From NCBI GenBank assembly GCA_018821305.1, contig JAHJMN010000073.1, positions 1 through 33,507 of the forward strand: a DNA stretch of 33,507 bases. Direction: 5' to 3'. The stretch comes from Myxococcota bacterium (GTDB lineage Bacteria; Myxococcota_A; Polyangia; HGW-17). Positions 1 through 7,019 of the stretch are shown piece after piece. The notes under the pieces were generated by a model. The model saw only the letters and a program-made list of their open reading frames with translations. It was not told the origin of the DNA and ran no database searches. The stretch's first letter is position 1; the number at the start of each line of letters is the position of its first letter. Both the position numbers and the translations under genes were made by a program.

Positions 1-156
1 CGGGAAAAGTGAATGTTTTCATCCTGCCATTTGTAATTATGCTTTTATGTTGAATGTTTATGACCTGATCCTGAACCTGTTTTCCTGACTACCTGAGTCC
101 CTGTTAAAAAATTTCAGGTAAACAGGAAATCAGTAGCAGTAACAGGAAATCAGGGG
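1..156 (-). repeat. Dispersed palindromic repeat, family 1, copy 1
   Basis: Read on the minus strand, this is a roughly 150-base repeat that recurs at 23121, 23320, 23554 and 29524. The left arm is rich in CCTG words and the right arm in CAGG words, so the arms pair imperfectly around an AAATTTTTTAAC-type centre. A conserved tail follows (ATAAACATTCAA, then AATTACAAA, then AAACATTCA). The window edge cuts the tail end. The copy lies just downstream of the lipoprotein gene that ends at 178. Confidence 0.85.
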
Positions 157-163
157 CGGGATC

Positions 164-180
164 TTTCCGGACACGAACTA
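164..180 (+). repeat. Copy of the 17-base terminal sequence of repeat family 2
   Basis: The 17 bases TTTCCGGACACGAACTA are identical to 17629-17645, and the first 14 recur at 33494-33507. In the other two places they end a multi-hairpin element, whereas here they sit beside family-1 repeat DNA. The last three bases (CTA) are the stop codon (TAG) of the minus-strand lipoprotein gene, so the repeat overlaps the gene's end. Confidence 0.8.
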
Positions 181-1080
181 TTTATCGACTACGAGGTTTC
201 CGTCTTTGATTCCGCCTTTTTTGTCAAGCTGGAATCCGGAATCGTTGAGGAGTTTCAAAGCACTGTCTTTGTTGAGTTCGCCGGAGGGACCGAAGGAGAC
301 TTCTTTAAATTCCATACCTTTTTTGCCTTTTCCGACTACAAAATCATATTTAGCTTTGCCGTTGTGCAGGAAGATAAATGACTGGTGCCTTTTGTTCCGG
401 AAACTGGAATCTGTCGTTACAAGAGCAATCATGCTGCCATCGGCAAGTTTCTTGAATTCATAATTACTCTGGGCAACTTTTTTGCCTCCCCGCTCAGTCC
501 AGGTTTTCAATGAGAAATAACCTTTACCAAGATCAGCTTTACCCTGCTCCACTTTCACATCACCTTTTTTATTAGAATCACCGAATTTGTCTTTATCAAG
601 GGTATATGTGTATCCAAAAGTGAGTATTGCTCCTTTTTTCTCAACGAATGCCTTCTTTCCAGCAAGAATAAGTACTCCCTCAAACTTTCCATCAGCGTTA
701 TTGGAATTAAGCAAATCATACTGAGGAGAAGTAACAAGCCCCATTACCGGAGTTACGAGCGCCATAATTGGCATTCCCTGATATTTATTAATAACTGGTT
801 CGTTTTTTGAATAAAGGTCGTTCCACATATCCAGAAAATGCCCAATTTTCTTCAGTTCTTTAATTTCTTTCGAGGAAGACTTTTTATCAACTTTTTTGTC
901 TACTTTTTTAACAGGCGCTTCGTCTTTCTTTGCACTTCCCATTTCGGCCTTCATGGATGGTTCGCTTTTTCCCGGGCCGTTCTCTTTTTTCTCAGATTCT
1001 TTACCGGATTTTCCGCCACAGGATGCTAAAATCATTGAAGCAATGATAATTCCAGAATTAAAAAATGATTTCATACGCAT
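178..1080 (-). CDS. Lysine-rich lipoprotein of unknown function
   Basis: I do not recognise the family. The start at 1080 is chosen because GGAGG (minus strand, 1087-1091) lies 6 bases upstream and the protein then opens with a type II signal peptide: MRMKSFF, a hydrophobic stretch, and lipobox LASC followed by GG. The open frame extends to 1218, but that part looks like leader DNA. After the lipid cysteine comes a low-complexity linker of about 60 residues rich in Lys, Glu and Ser (repeats of VDKK), then a globular part of about 220 residues with many short beta-prone stretches and no cysteines. It is probably tethered to the inner leaflet of the outer membrane or to the inner membrane. It is transcribed alone, divergently from the DUF342 gene. 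Its stop codon is supplied by the repeat at 164-180, so an older, longer C terminus may have been cut by insertion (inference). Confidence 0.75.
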   Translation of the reverse strand: MRMKSFFNSGIIIASMILASCGGKSGKESEKKENGPGKSEPSMKAEMGSAKKDEAPVKKVDKKVDKKSSSKEIKELKKIGHFLDMWNDLYSKNEPVINKYQGMPIMALVTPVMGLVTSPQYDLLNSNNADGKFEGVLILAGKKAFVEKKGAILTFGYTYTLDKDKFGDSNKKGDVKVEQGKADLGKGYFSLKTWTERGGKKVAQSNYEFKKLADGSMIALVTTDSSFRNKRHQSFIFLHNGKAKYDFVVGKGKKGMEFKEVSFGPSGELNKDSALKLLNDSGFQLDKKGGIKDGNLVVDK

Positions 1081-1373
1081 AAAAAACCTCCATTTTACAA
1101 CCAAGCTTGGTGAATGTTCTGAATATTGGACTCTAAAATATACAGTCGACAAACTCAGAAACTGCGATTTGATATCAGTTTGTAAATAAAATATCAAGCA
1201 TTTTTTACCCTCGCCCAAAGTCAGGAATTGTGTTTTTTTGTGTTTATCCGAATCATTATATATGCTTTCAAAACCGCAGTATCTCGGATGTTTTTCATTT
1301 TTTTAGTCGTAAAATTTGATGTATTGCGGAAAAGGCAAGGTGTATTCTGGAAATCAGACTAGGTGAAGATAAA
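1081..1373. promoter_or_regulatory. Divergent intergenic region with an inverted repeat
   Basis: This gap separates two divergent genes and so should hold both promoters, but I cannot place a convincing -35/-10 pair for either. An inverted repeat of 6-base arms (AAACTG, 11-base loop, CAGTTT) lies near 1158-1180 and could be an operator. Confidence 0.3.
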
Positions 1374-2744
1374 ATGGAAGCGGTGCTGATTCTAGGGCCC
1401 GGGGAGGTGCCTGAAACAGCGAAAATACAGGATTTATTAGCAAAAATGAATATTGTGGCTGGCATTTCAGAAGATGTCCTGAAGACAGTTGTCAGTTCCG
1501 AAAAGGGAGAATCCTATGTGATCGCGAGGGGAAAACCTCCGGAAAAAGGATTTGCGACCAGATTCGAGTCGCTATTAGAAGATGCATCTATCAGGTGGCC
1601 AAAAAAAATTAAAGATAAGCCCATCGATTGGCACAAAATAGAAAAGGTTTCAAGCGTAGGGCCCGGCGATGTCGTCATGAGGCGACTTCCTCCTACAAAG
1701 GGCACCGATGGTATTACAGTCTGCGGAGAGATAGTGCCTGGCCTGTTTGGTGATGATATTCCTTTTGCCTCCAGACTGAATGGAGTGGAAGTTTCCCCGG
1801 ATGATCCGAACATTCTCATTGCAACCATTGGAGGAAAGCCCGTTGTTGTAAATCATGGAGTGAACATTGAAGATGTCTATACCTGCAACGGTGTTGACTA
1901 CAGTACAGGATCCATTTCTTTTTCCGGTTCCGTGCGGGTAAATGGAAATGTCAATCCCGGAATGTACATTAAAGCTGAAGGAGATGTTTATATAAGCGGG
2001 ACAGTGGAGTCAGCTTCAATCGAATCTGATGGTGATGTTATAATAAAAGGTGGCATTATCGGAGTTAAAGAGCTTCACGGTGAAGAAACGGATTCCACTG
2101 ACTGGATGTCTCACGTTAAAGCAAAAGGAATGGTAATGTGCCTTTATGCTGAACATTCAATTATTGAAGCTTATAAAACAATTAATATTATGAATTTCGC
2201 CCTTTCAAGCAGCCTCAGAGCGGTGGAAAAGATCACCGTAGGTAAAAAAGGTGCGAAAATGGGTGCGATAATAGGGGGGGAAGCAATTTCCAGCCAGGGT
2301 ATTATCTGCAATGCATCCGGGTCAAACGCCGGTATTCCCACGAAAATCAGTATAATGTTTTCTGAAATCTACACCGAGCGAAAAAACTTTGTTCAGTCCC
2401 AATTGAAGGAAGCTGAAGGAAAAATTGATCGAATCCTGAAAATGATGGAAATGATGAAAAATTCCAAAATATTGCGACATAAAACCAGTGATAATGCGGA
2501 TAAGAAGCTCGAACATCTGATAAATGACAAAGAACTTCTAAATACACAACTTGCTTCAATACTGGCTCTTGAATCCTCACTTTTGCAGGGGAAAATAACT
2601 ATCTATCGAGAAATAAATCCTGGGCTGCACGCCAACATAGGTGATTATTCCGTTGATATTGAAAATCACTCCCCCGGAAAGACGATCAACTTGAAAACGG
2701 AAGAAGATGGTCGATTAAATATTGACCTGACTGCACCGGTTTAA
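1374..2744 (+). CDS. DUF342 / FapA-type polymer-forming protein
   Basis: This 456-residue protein resembles the DUF342 (FapA, 'flagellar assembly protein A') family. The family has a central right-handed parallel beta-helix of Gly/Val/Asp turns and a C-terminal coiled coil. What I see: an N-terminal region with PPTKGTDG (about 105-112), a motif common in DUF342 proteins; a helix-like stretch at about 175-320 with repeated G-x-V-x-I-x-G turns (VNGNVNPGMYIKAEGDVYISG, GDVIIKGGIIG); and a charged coiled-coil segment (about 335-395, KMMEMMKNSK). The start has an AGGTGAAG ribosome-binding site about 7 bases upstream. No signal peptide is visible, so it is cytoplasmic. Its job is not settled in the family; roles in flagella, polar localisation or biofilm have been proposed. 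No flagellar gene lies nearby. Its 3' end overlaps dapB convergently by 4 bases. Confidence 0.85.
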   Translation: MEAVLILGPGEVPETAKIQDLLAKMNIVAGISEDVLKTVVSSEKGESYVIARGKPPEKGFATRFESLLEDASIRWPKKIKDKPIDWHKIEKVSSVGPGDVVMRRLPPTKGTDGITVCGEIVPGLFGDDIPFASRLNGVEVSPDDPNILIATIGGKPVVVNHGVNIEDVYTCNGVDYSTGSISFSGSVRVNGNVNPGMYIKAEGDVYISGTVESASIESDGDVIIKGGIIGVKELHGEETDSTDWMSHVKAKGMVMCLYAEHSIIEAYKTINIMNFALSSSLRAVEKITVGKKGAKMGAIIGGEAISSQGIICNASGSNAGIPTKISIMFSEIYTERKNFVQSQLKEAEGKIDRILKMMEMMKNSKILRHKTSDNADKKLEHLINDKELLNTQLASILALESSLLQGKITIYREINPGLHANIGDYSVDIENHSPGKTINLKTEEDGRLNIDLTAPV

Positions 2745-3487
2745 TCTTCAAGGCCAATAGCTTGTTCAAACGTGTAAAGGCCGGGGTTTTTATTCAATAA
2801 CCATTCAAGGGCTAAAACAGCCCCCATTGCGAGCACATTGCGACTTTCAGAATGATGTGCTATTTCAAGGTGTTCACTTTCCCCAAAGAAATACATTCTG
2901 TGTTCTCCAGTGACAGTTCCCCCACGAAGAGCCATAATTCCGATTTCATTGTCGGAACGCACATCGCCAATTCCACTTCGACCATATACCGGAGTCATCT
3001 CTTTACGGACGCTTTTCACTGTCTCGGCAAGAGTCAAGGCAGTACCAGATGGTGCATCTTTTTTCATTTTATGATGGATCTCAACGATTTCAACATCAAA
3101 TCCATCGAGTTTTGCTGCAAGCGCGGCCATTTTTTTCATAAGGGCAATCCCCCGGGAATAATTACTCGCCCAAATTACTGGAGCTACTTTCGCTGCTTTT
3201 TCCAGAAGATCATGTTGGTGTTCGGAAATACCCGTAGTTCCACTTACAAGCGGGACACCAAGTTCGGAAACCGTATTGATAACATTTGTAAAACCTTCGG
3301 GAGATGAAAAATCAAGAATTCCTGATAATCCGAATGTGGAAGAAGGAGACAACCGTTCAAACCCTGGATTTGAATCAAAAATTATTACGGTACTTTGTGG
3401 ATATAATTTCTGCAGACAGGTGTGCACAGCCATCCCCATTCTTCCCGCCCCGCCGTTAATACCAATCCTTAGATTTTCACCAGACAT
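2741..3487 (-). CDS. dapB: 4-hydroxy-tetrahydrodipicolinate reductase (DapB)
   Basis: DapB reduces 4-hydroxy-tetrahydrodipicolinate with NAD(P)H in the diaminopimelate/lysine pathway, feeding peptidoglycan and lysine synthesis in the cytoplasm. The 248-residue product has the N-terminal nucleotide-binding loop (GINGGAGRMG, 8-17) and the catalytic signature around EIHHKMKKDAPSGTAL (about 136-151), holding the His-His pair, the Lys and the PSGTA substrate loop. It is somewhat shorter than the E. coli enzyme (273). GGAG at 3494-3497 gives 6-7 base spacing to ATG. It is the last gene of the long minus-strand run, 10 bases after the TPR lipoprotein. A housekeeping gene behind a transporter/sensor operon is probably read through from it or from an internal promoter I cannot see. 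Confidence 0.95.
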   Translation of the reverse strand: MSGENLRIGINGGAGRMGMAVHTCLQKLYPQSTVIIFDSNPGFERLSPSSTFGLSGILDFSSPEGFTNVINTVSELGVPLVSGTTGISEHQHDLLEKAAKVAPVIWASNYSRGIALMKKMAALAAKLDGFDVEIVEIHHKMKKDAPSGTALTLAETVKSVRKEMTPVYGRSGIGDVRSDNEIGIMALRGGTVTGEHRMYFFGESEHLEIAHHSESRNVLAMGAVLALEWLLNKNPGLYTFEQAIGLED

Positions 3488-3497
3488 ATAAATCTCC

Positions 3498-5126
3498 TCA
3501 GTTTTTGATTTTATCTTTTTTCATTACCGTCTTTTTTTCGCCGGCATTTTTCAGTTTATCTTCAGCATCTTTTATTGATTGTTTTATTGTTCCTTTTTCC
3601 TCAGAATTTCGAGAAAGAATTTCCATCTTTTTAAGGGTATCTATGTACTCGGGAAGTTTTTTATCAAGGTGGTAATACTGGGCAAGTACATCCAGATAAA
3701 AAAGGCGATCTACTGGATTTTTAATATGATCCTTCACCTGTTCAAGTTTTTTAAATGCCAGATCCCTTGAAACGCTCAGAGTGAGAAAAGCTGACCAAAT
3801 TAAAGCCTGAGGATAACGAGCTGTTTGCCAAGGTTTCTCTATATTTTTCAGTGCAGTTTCCTGCTCATTTTTTTTCTCTGTCTGATAGTACTCTGCAATC
3901 CAGTAATTAACGGTAACTTCATGATCTTTTTCTGATAGCAGGGGTTTTAAAAACTCTGATGCCCTTTTGTAAAGGCCCGCATACCGTGCAAGAAGTCCAG
4001 CTTTTCGACTGAACTCAGGCGTTGCACTTCCACCGATACTGAGCAATTTCATATAGTTTTCGAAGGCCATTTTATAATTACCCATCCCCTCGTAAACCAC
4101 AGTCATGTATTCCCAATACTGCCTGTGCATGGAATACTTTCCGGCTGCTGCCTCAAGATTTCTATAGGCAATTACGAACATTTTCTTTTCCAGATAAAAA
4201 GGAACCATCTTCCATTTCAGATCTTTATTCTGGGGCTCCATAGTCGAAGCTTTCAGAAGATAATCCCAAGTCTCATTTTTGCGATTAAGTTTTTCAAGTA
4301 CCTCGATAATGCCCATTACCGGAGCAATATCTTCGGGAAGGTATTCAATGGCCTTTTTATAATACCCAATACTTTCAGAGTACTTAGCTTGCATCAGAAG
4401 AGCTTTTGCAAGTTCCAGATGTCCAGGTCCATGTTCTTTTTTTAATTTAAGCCAGTTTTCGAAAATAAACTGTGCTTTCTGGGGTTGACGGTTTGACATG
4501 TACAGGGATCCGAGGGCCATAATAGCGGGTTCGTAGGATGAATCTATACTGATAGCTGCCAGTAAGTGTGCCTCCGCTTTAATGAGGCCTTCGGATTCTT
4601 CCTTCATTTCTAAAAGTGCAAGTCTCACAAGCACTTCCAGAATACGCTTCCCGAATTTCATATCACCAGCAACGGATAAATAAATATCCTTTGCTGCCAC
4701 CCATTCTTCGTAATTTTCATAGATTTTCCCCAGAAGCAATGCCGCTTCCGGGTATTTGGGTTTTCGTTTTATAGCTTCATCAAGGGCTTCCACAGCATTT
4801 TCATACTTGCGTTCAAAATACCGGCTTTCCCCGAGTTTATACCAGGTGGAGGCCTTTCCATGACCATGACCAAGAAAAACAGCGAGTATATGACTGGCTG
4901 CCCTTGGTTTATCAGTTTTTAAAAGGAAATCTGCATAGAGCATCAGTCCATCTTCATCCCGGGGATTTTTTTTATAGGCCTCAAAAAACAAACTTCTGGC
5001 TATTTCACGGTTGCCTGCACGAAAATGCTTTTCTGCCCGACGATAAAGCTTTGAGCCCTCCTTCTCCGTTTTTGAACAGGAAGAGAAAAGAACTATTGCT
5101 AATATGAAGATATTTAAATATTTCAT
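3498..5126 (-). CDS. TPR-repeat lipoprotein
   Basis: This 542-residue protein starts with a lipoprotein signal (MKYLNIFILAIVLFSSC, lipid Cys at 17). Most of the rest is tetratricopeptide-like helical pairs, for example at about 33-66, 92-125 (WYKLGESRYFERKYENAVEALDEAI), 195-260 and 300-365, with the typical Ala/Gly/Tyr spacing. TPR arrays are protein-binding scaffolds, so a periplasmic assembly or chaperone-like role at the membrane is likely, partner unknown. The C terminus is a Lys-rich tail. Start and upstream stop share one base (TAATG), which indicates translational coupling to the small gene before it. dapB follows after 10 bases. I see no catalytic motif. Confidence 0.85.
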   Translation of the reverse strand: MKYLNIFILAIVLFSSCSKTEKEGSKLYRRAEKHFRAGNREIARSLFFEAYKKNPRDEDGLMLYADFLLKTDKPRAASHILAVFLGHGHGKASTWYKLGESRYFERKYENAVEALDEAIKRKPKYPEAALLLGKIYENYEEWVAAKDIYLSVAGDMKFGKRILEVLVRLALLEMKEESEGLIKAEAHLLAAISIDSSYEPAIMALGSLYMSNRQPQKAQFIFENWLKLKKEHGPGHLELAKALLMQAKYSESIGYYKKAIEYLPEDIAPVMGIIEVLEKLNRKNETWDYLLKASTMEPQNKDLKWKMVPFYLEKKMFVIAYRNLEAAAGKYSMHRQYWEYMTVVYEGMGNYKMAFENYMKLLSIGGSATPEFSRKAGLLARYAGLYKRASEFLKPLLSEKDHEVTVNYWIAEYYQTEKKNEQETALKNIEKPWQTARYPQALIWSAFLTLSVSRDLAFKKLEQVKDHIKNPVDRLFYLDVLAQYYHLDKKLPEYIDTLKKMEILSRNSEEKGTIKQSIKDAEDKLKNAGEKKTVMKKDKIKN

Positions 5127-5425
5127 TACACACCATCAAACAGTGAATCCAGGCCCGAAAGAAAATCCCTGTTTTCAAGATTTATTACTCCGCAGATAAG
5201 TTCTTCCTCCGCATAAGGAAGCAATCGCAAAGCAGTCAGAGGAAGAGGAGCAGAAATGAGTGCCACGGGTAAAAGAGCCTGCCCAAACACTGCCTTTTGT
5301 GCCATCAAAAGATTTTTAACATGGCCAAAAGCCGCCTGATGATGGACTTCGTAAAACCATCTACCAACAGCTTTTAAAAAAAGCACTGCTTTAGTATAAA
5401 GATCAGACAATTTCACTTCCTTCAT
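5126..5425 (-). CDS. Small conserved-looking protein between cstA and the TPR gene
   Basis: This protein of about 99 residues overlaps the 3' end of cstA and is coupled to the TPR gene (TAATG). Start choice is open: ATG at 5425 is used here. GTG at 5416 has a better-placed AAAAGGA (8-base spacing), and the frame stays open to an ATG at 5473 deep inside cstA. The product is rich in aromatic and hydrophobic residues (FYEVHHQAAFGH, then a Leu/Ala/Pro stretch, then LRLLPYAEEEL). The pattern 'FYE...LRLLPY..EEL' faintly recalls small proteins sometimes encoded beside CstA carriers, but I cannot name the family with confidence. It is not YbdD-like. The hydrophobic centre (about 60-80) is too short and interrupted for a sure membrane segment. 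Confidence 0.6.
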   Translation of the reverse strand: MKEVKLSDLYTKAVLFLKAVGRWFYEVHHQAAFGHVKNLLMAQKAVFGQALLPVALISAPLPLTALRLLPYAEEELICGVINLENRDFLSGLDSLFDGV

Positions 5426-7019
5426 CCTTTTTTCTAATAACCTTAACCGCCTCAACGCCCAGAAAAAGTGCAAGAATAATTAAAATGGCGGCTAAACCGG
5501 CGAGAACTAACTTTCCGGTCTTTAAAAAACTGTAAATGTTCCAACCCAGGGCGCCCATAGTAATAAAATAAATAAAAACTCCAGGAATTGCCGCAAACGC
5601 AGATGGCTTTTTCCTGTGAATAAGCCAGACGGTAATTGCAAGGAAAGAAAGTGCTGCTAAAAGTTGATTTGCACTACCGAAAATAGGCCAGATTTCGCGA
5701 TCTGAACCACTGAACACCATGAGGGCGCCAGCGATAACAGTTATGATGGTAGAAACATATCGATTTTGGGCAATTATATTCTGTTTTTCGGACCTGGGAT
5801 TATAGGCAAGTTCCTGAACGGCAAATCTTCCCAGACGTGTTGCTGTATCAAGACTTGTCAGAGCAAAGGCGGCCACGGCAAGGGACATAAAAGTCCGCCC
5901 GAATTCAAATGGGATTCCAAGACTTGAAGCCATCTTCGCACTTTGAGATGAAAAAAGCGGTATTGCTCCGGAGGAAAACTTCTGATTGAAAGCTTCCGGA
6001 GTAAGAGCAGCAGCGGTAATTAAGGCTCCTGTTGCGAGGAGTGACTCAATAAGCATGGAACCAAACCCTACAGGCTTTGCATGGGCCTCAGATGCCAATT
6101 GTTTTGCAGTAGTTCCAGTGGAAACCAGAGAATGAAAACCACTAAGTGCCCCACAGGCTACAGTTACAAAAAGAAGCGGAACAAGGGGCCCCGAAGGAGT
6201 TGAAAATACAGGCTTTGCGGTATTTTTAAGCTCCGGATTAACCCATATTATTCCAGCAACGAGAATAAACAGCATTGCGTACAGAATAAAACTGTTTAAA
6301 TAATCCCTCGGTTGAAGTAAAAGCCATACAGGAAGCACGCTTGCAGCAAATATATAAATCAGAAGTATCACCCGCCAGGTGTTGACGGAAAGTTTGATTG
6401 GCCATAGAAATCCCGCATACATGGCAAGTCCAAGAAAACCAATCCCCAGTATTGTAGAAGCAATAAAATTAAAATTCCAGCGATATACTCCCAAGCCGAA
6501 CACTATGGCAATTACCATAAAAATCATTGAACTTGTACCCGTCTGAGGTACTTTAACAAAAGTCACGGCAACGGCATTGGTAAATACACTGATTACCAGA
6601 ATAAGAGCAGCATAAACAAACAGGAGAAATAGTATTTTTGATGTACGCCCCATTCGCTCTTCAATGACCATTCCCAGAGATTTTCCCCCATGACGAATAC
6701 TTATGACAAGAGCTGAGAAATCATGGACAGCCCCCATGAAAAGTCCTCCGAGAACAATCCAGAGAAAAACAGCAATCCACCCGAAATAGGCTGCAGTAAT
6801 GGGTCCAATAATCGGCGCTGCACCAGCGATTGATGAGAAGTGATGGCCCACCAGTACTCCCGGTCTGGTTGGCACGTAATCAATACCATCGTTTATCTCT
6901 TCTGCGGGAGTTTTACGGGTTTCATCAATACCCAATTGCCTGCTGACATAGTTTCCCCAGAACTTATATCCTACAATAAAAAACACTATAGATGAAATAA
7001 TAAGAACAAGCCCATTCAT
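5403..7019 (-). CDS. cstA: CstA-family carrier (carbon starvation protein A)
   Basis: CstA/BtsT carriers are inner-membrane transporters linked to peptide uptake during carbon starvation and to pyruvate uptake. The 538-residue product has many hydrophobic segments. Family hallmarks include GHHFSSIAGAAPIIGP (about 58-73), GGLFMGAVHDFSALVISIRHGGKSLG (about 90-116), FHSLVSTGTTAKQL (about 295-308), TSLDTATRLGRF (about 395-406) and FGSANQLLAAL (about 448-458). It is shorter than E. coli CstA (about 700) but within the range of the short clade. ATG directly follows the stop of the histidine kinase gene (TAA-ATG), and the 3' end overlaps the next gene. Lying downstream of a peptide-binding lipoprotein and a sensor kinase, it is probably the uptake arm of a peptide or pyruvate response system (inference). 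Confidence 0.93.
   Translation of the reverse strand: MNGLVLIISSIVFFIVGYKFWGNYVSRQLGIDETRKTPAEEINDGIDYVPTRPGVLVGHHFSSIAGAAPIIGPITAAYFGWIAVFLWIVLGGLFMGAVHDFSALVISIRHGGKSLGMVIEERMGRTSKILFLLFVYAALILVISVFTNAVAVTFVKVPQTGTSSMIFMVIAIVFGLGVYRWNFNFIASTILGIGFLGLAMYAGFLWPIKLSVNTWRVILLIYIFAASVLPVWLLLQPRDYLNSFILYAMLFILVAGIIWVNPELKNTAKPVFSTPSGPLVPLLFVTVACGALSGFHSLVSTGTTAKQLASEAHAKPVGFGSMLIESLLATGALITAAALTPEAFNQKFSSGAIPLFSSQSAKMASSLGIPFEFGRTFMSLAVAAFALTSLDTATRLGRFAVQELAYNPRSEKQNIIAQNRYVSTIITVIAGALMVFSGSDREIWPIFGSANQLLAALSFLAITVWLIHRKKPSAFAAIPGVFIYFITMGALGWNIYSFLKTGKLVLAGLAAILIILALFLGVEAVKVIRKKDEGSEIV

Noticed and set aside
15-177. Mobile element with a transposase near the repeats
   Set aside because: No transposase, recombinase or integrase reading frame is present anywhere in the window; only non-coding repeats are seen.
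1081-1218. Upstream extension of the first lipoprotein gene to 1218
   Set aside because: The extension has no signal-like or conserved character, while GGAGG and a clean lipoprotein signal support the start at 1080.
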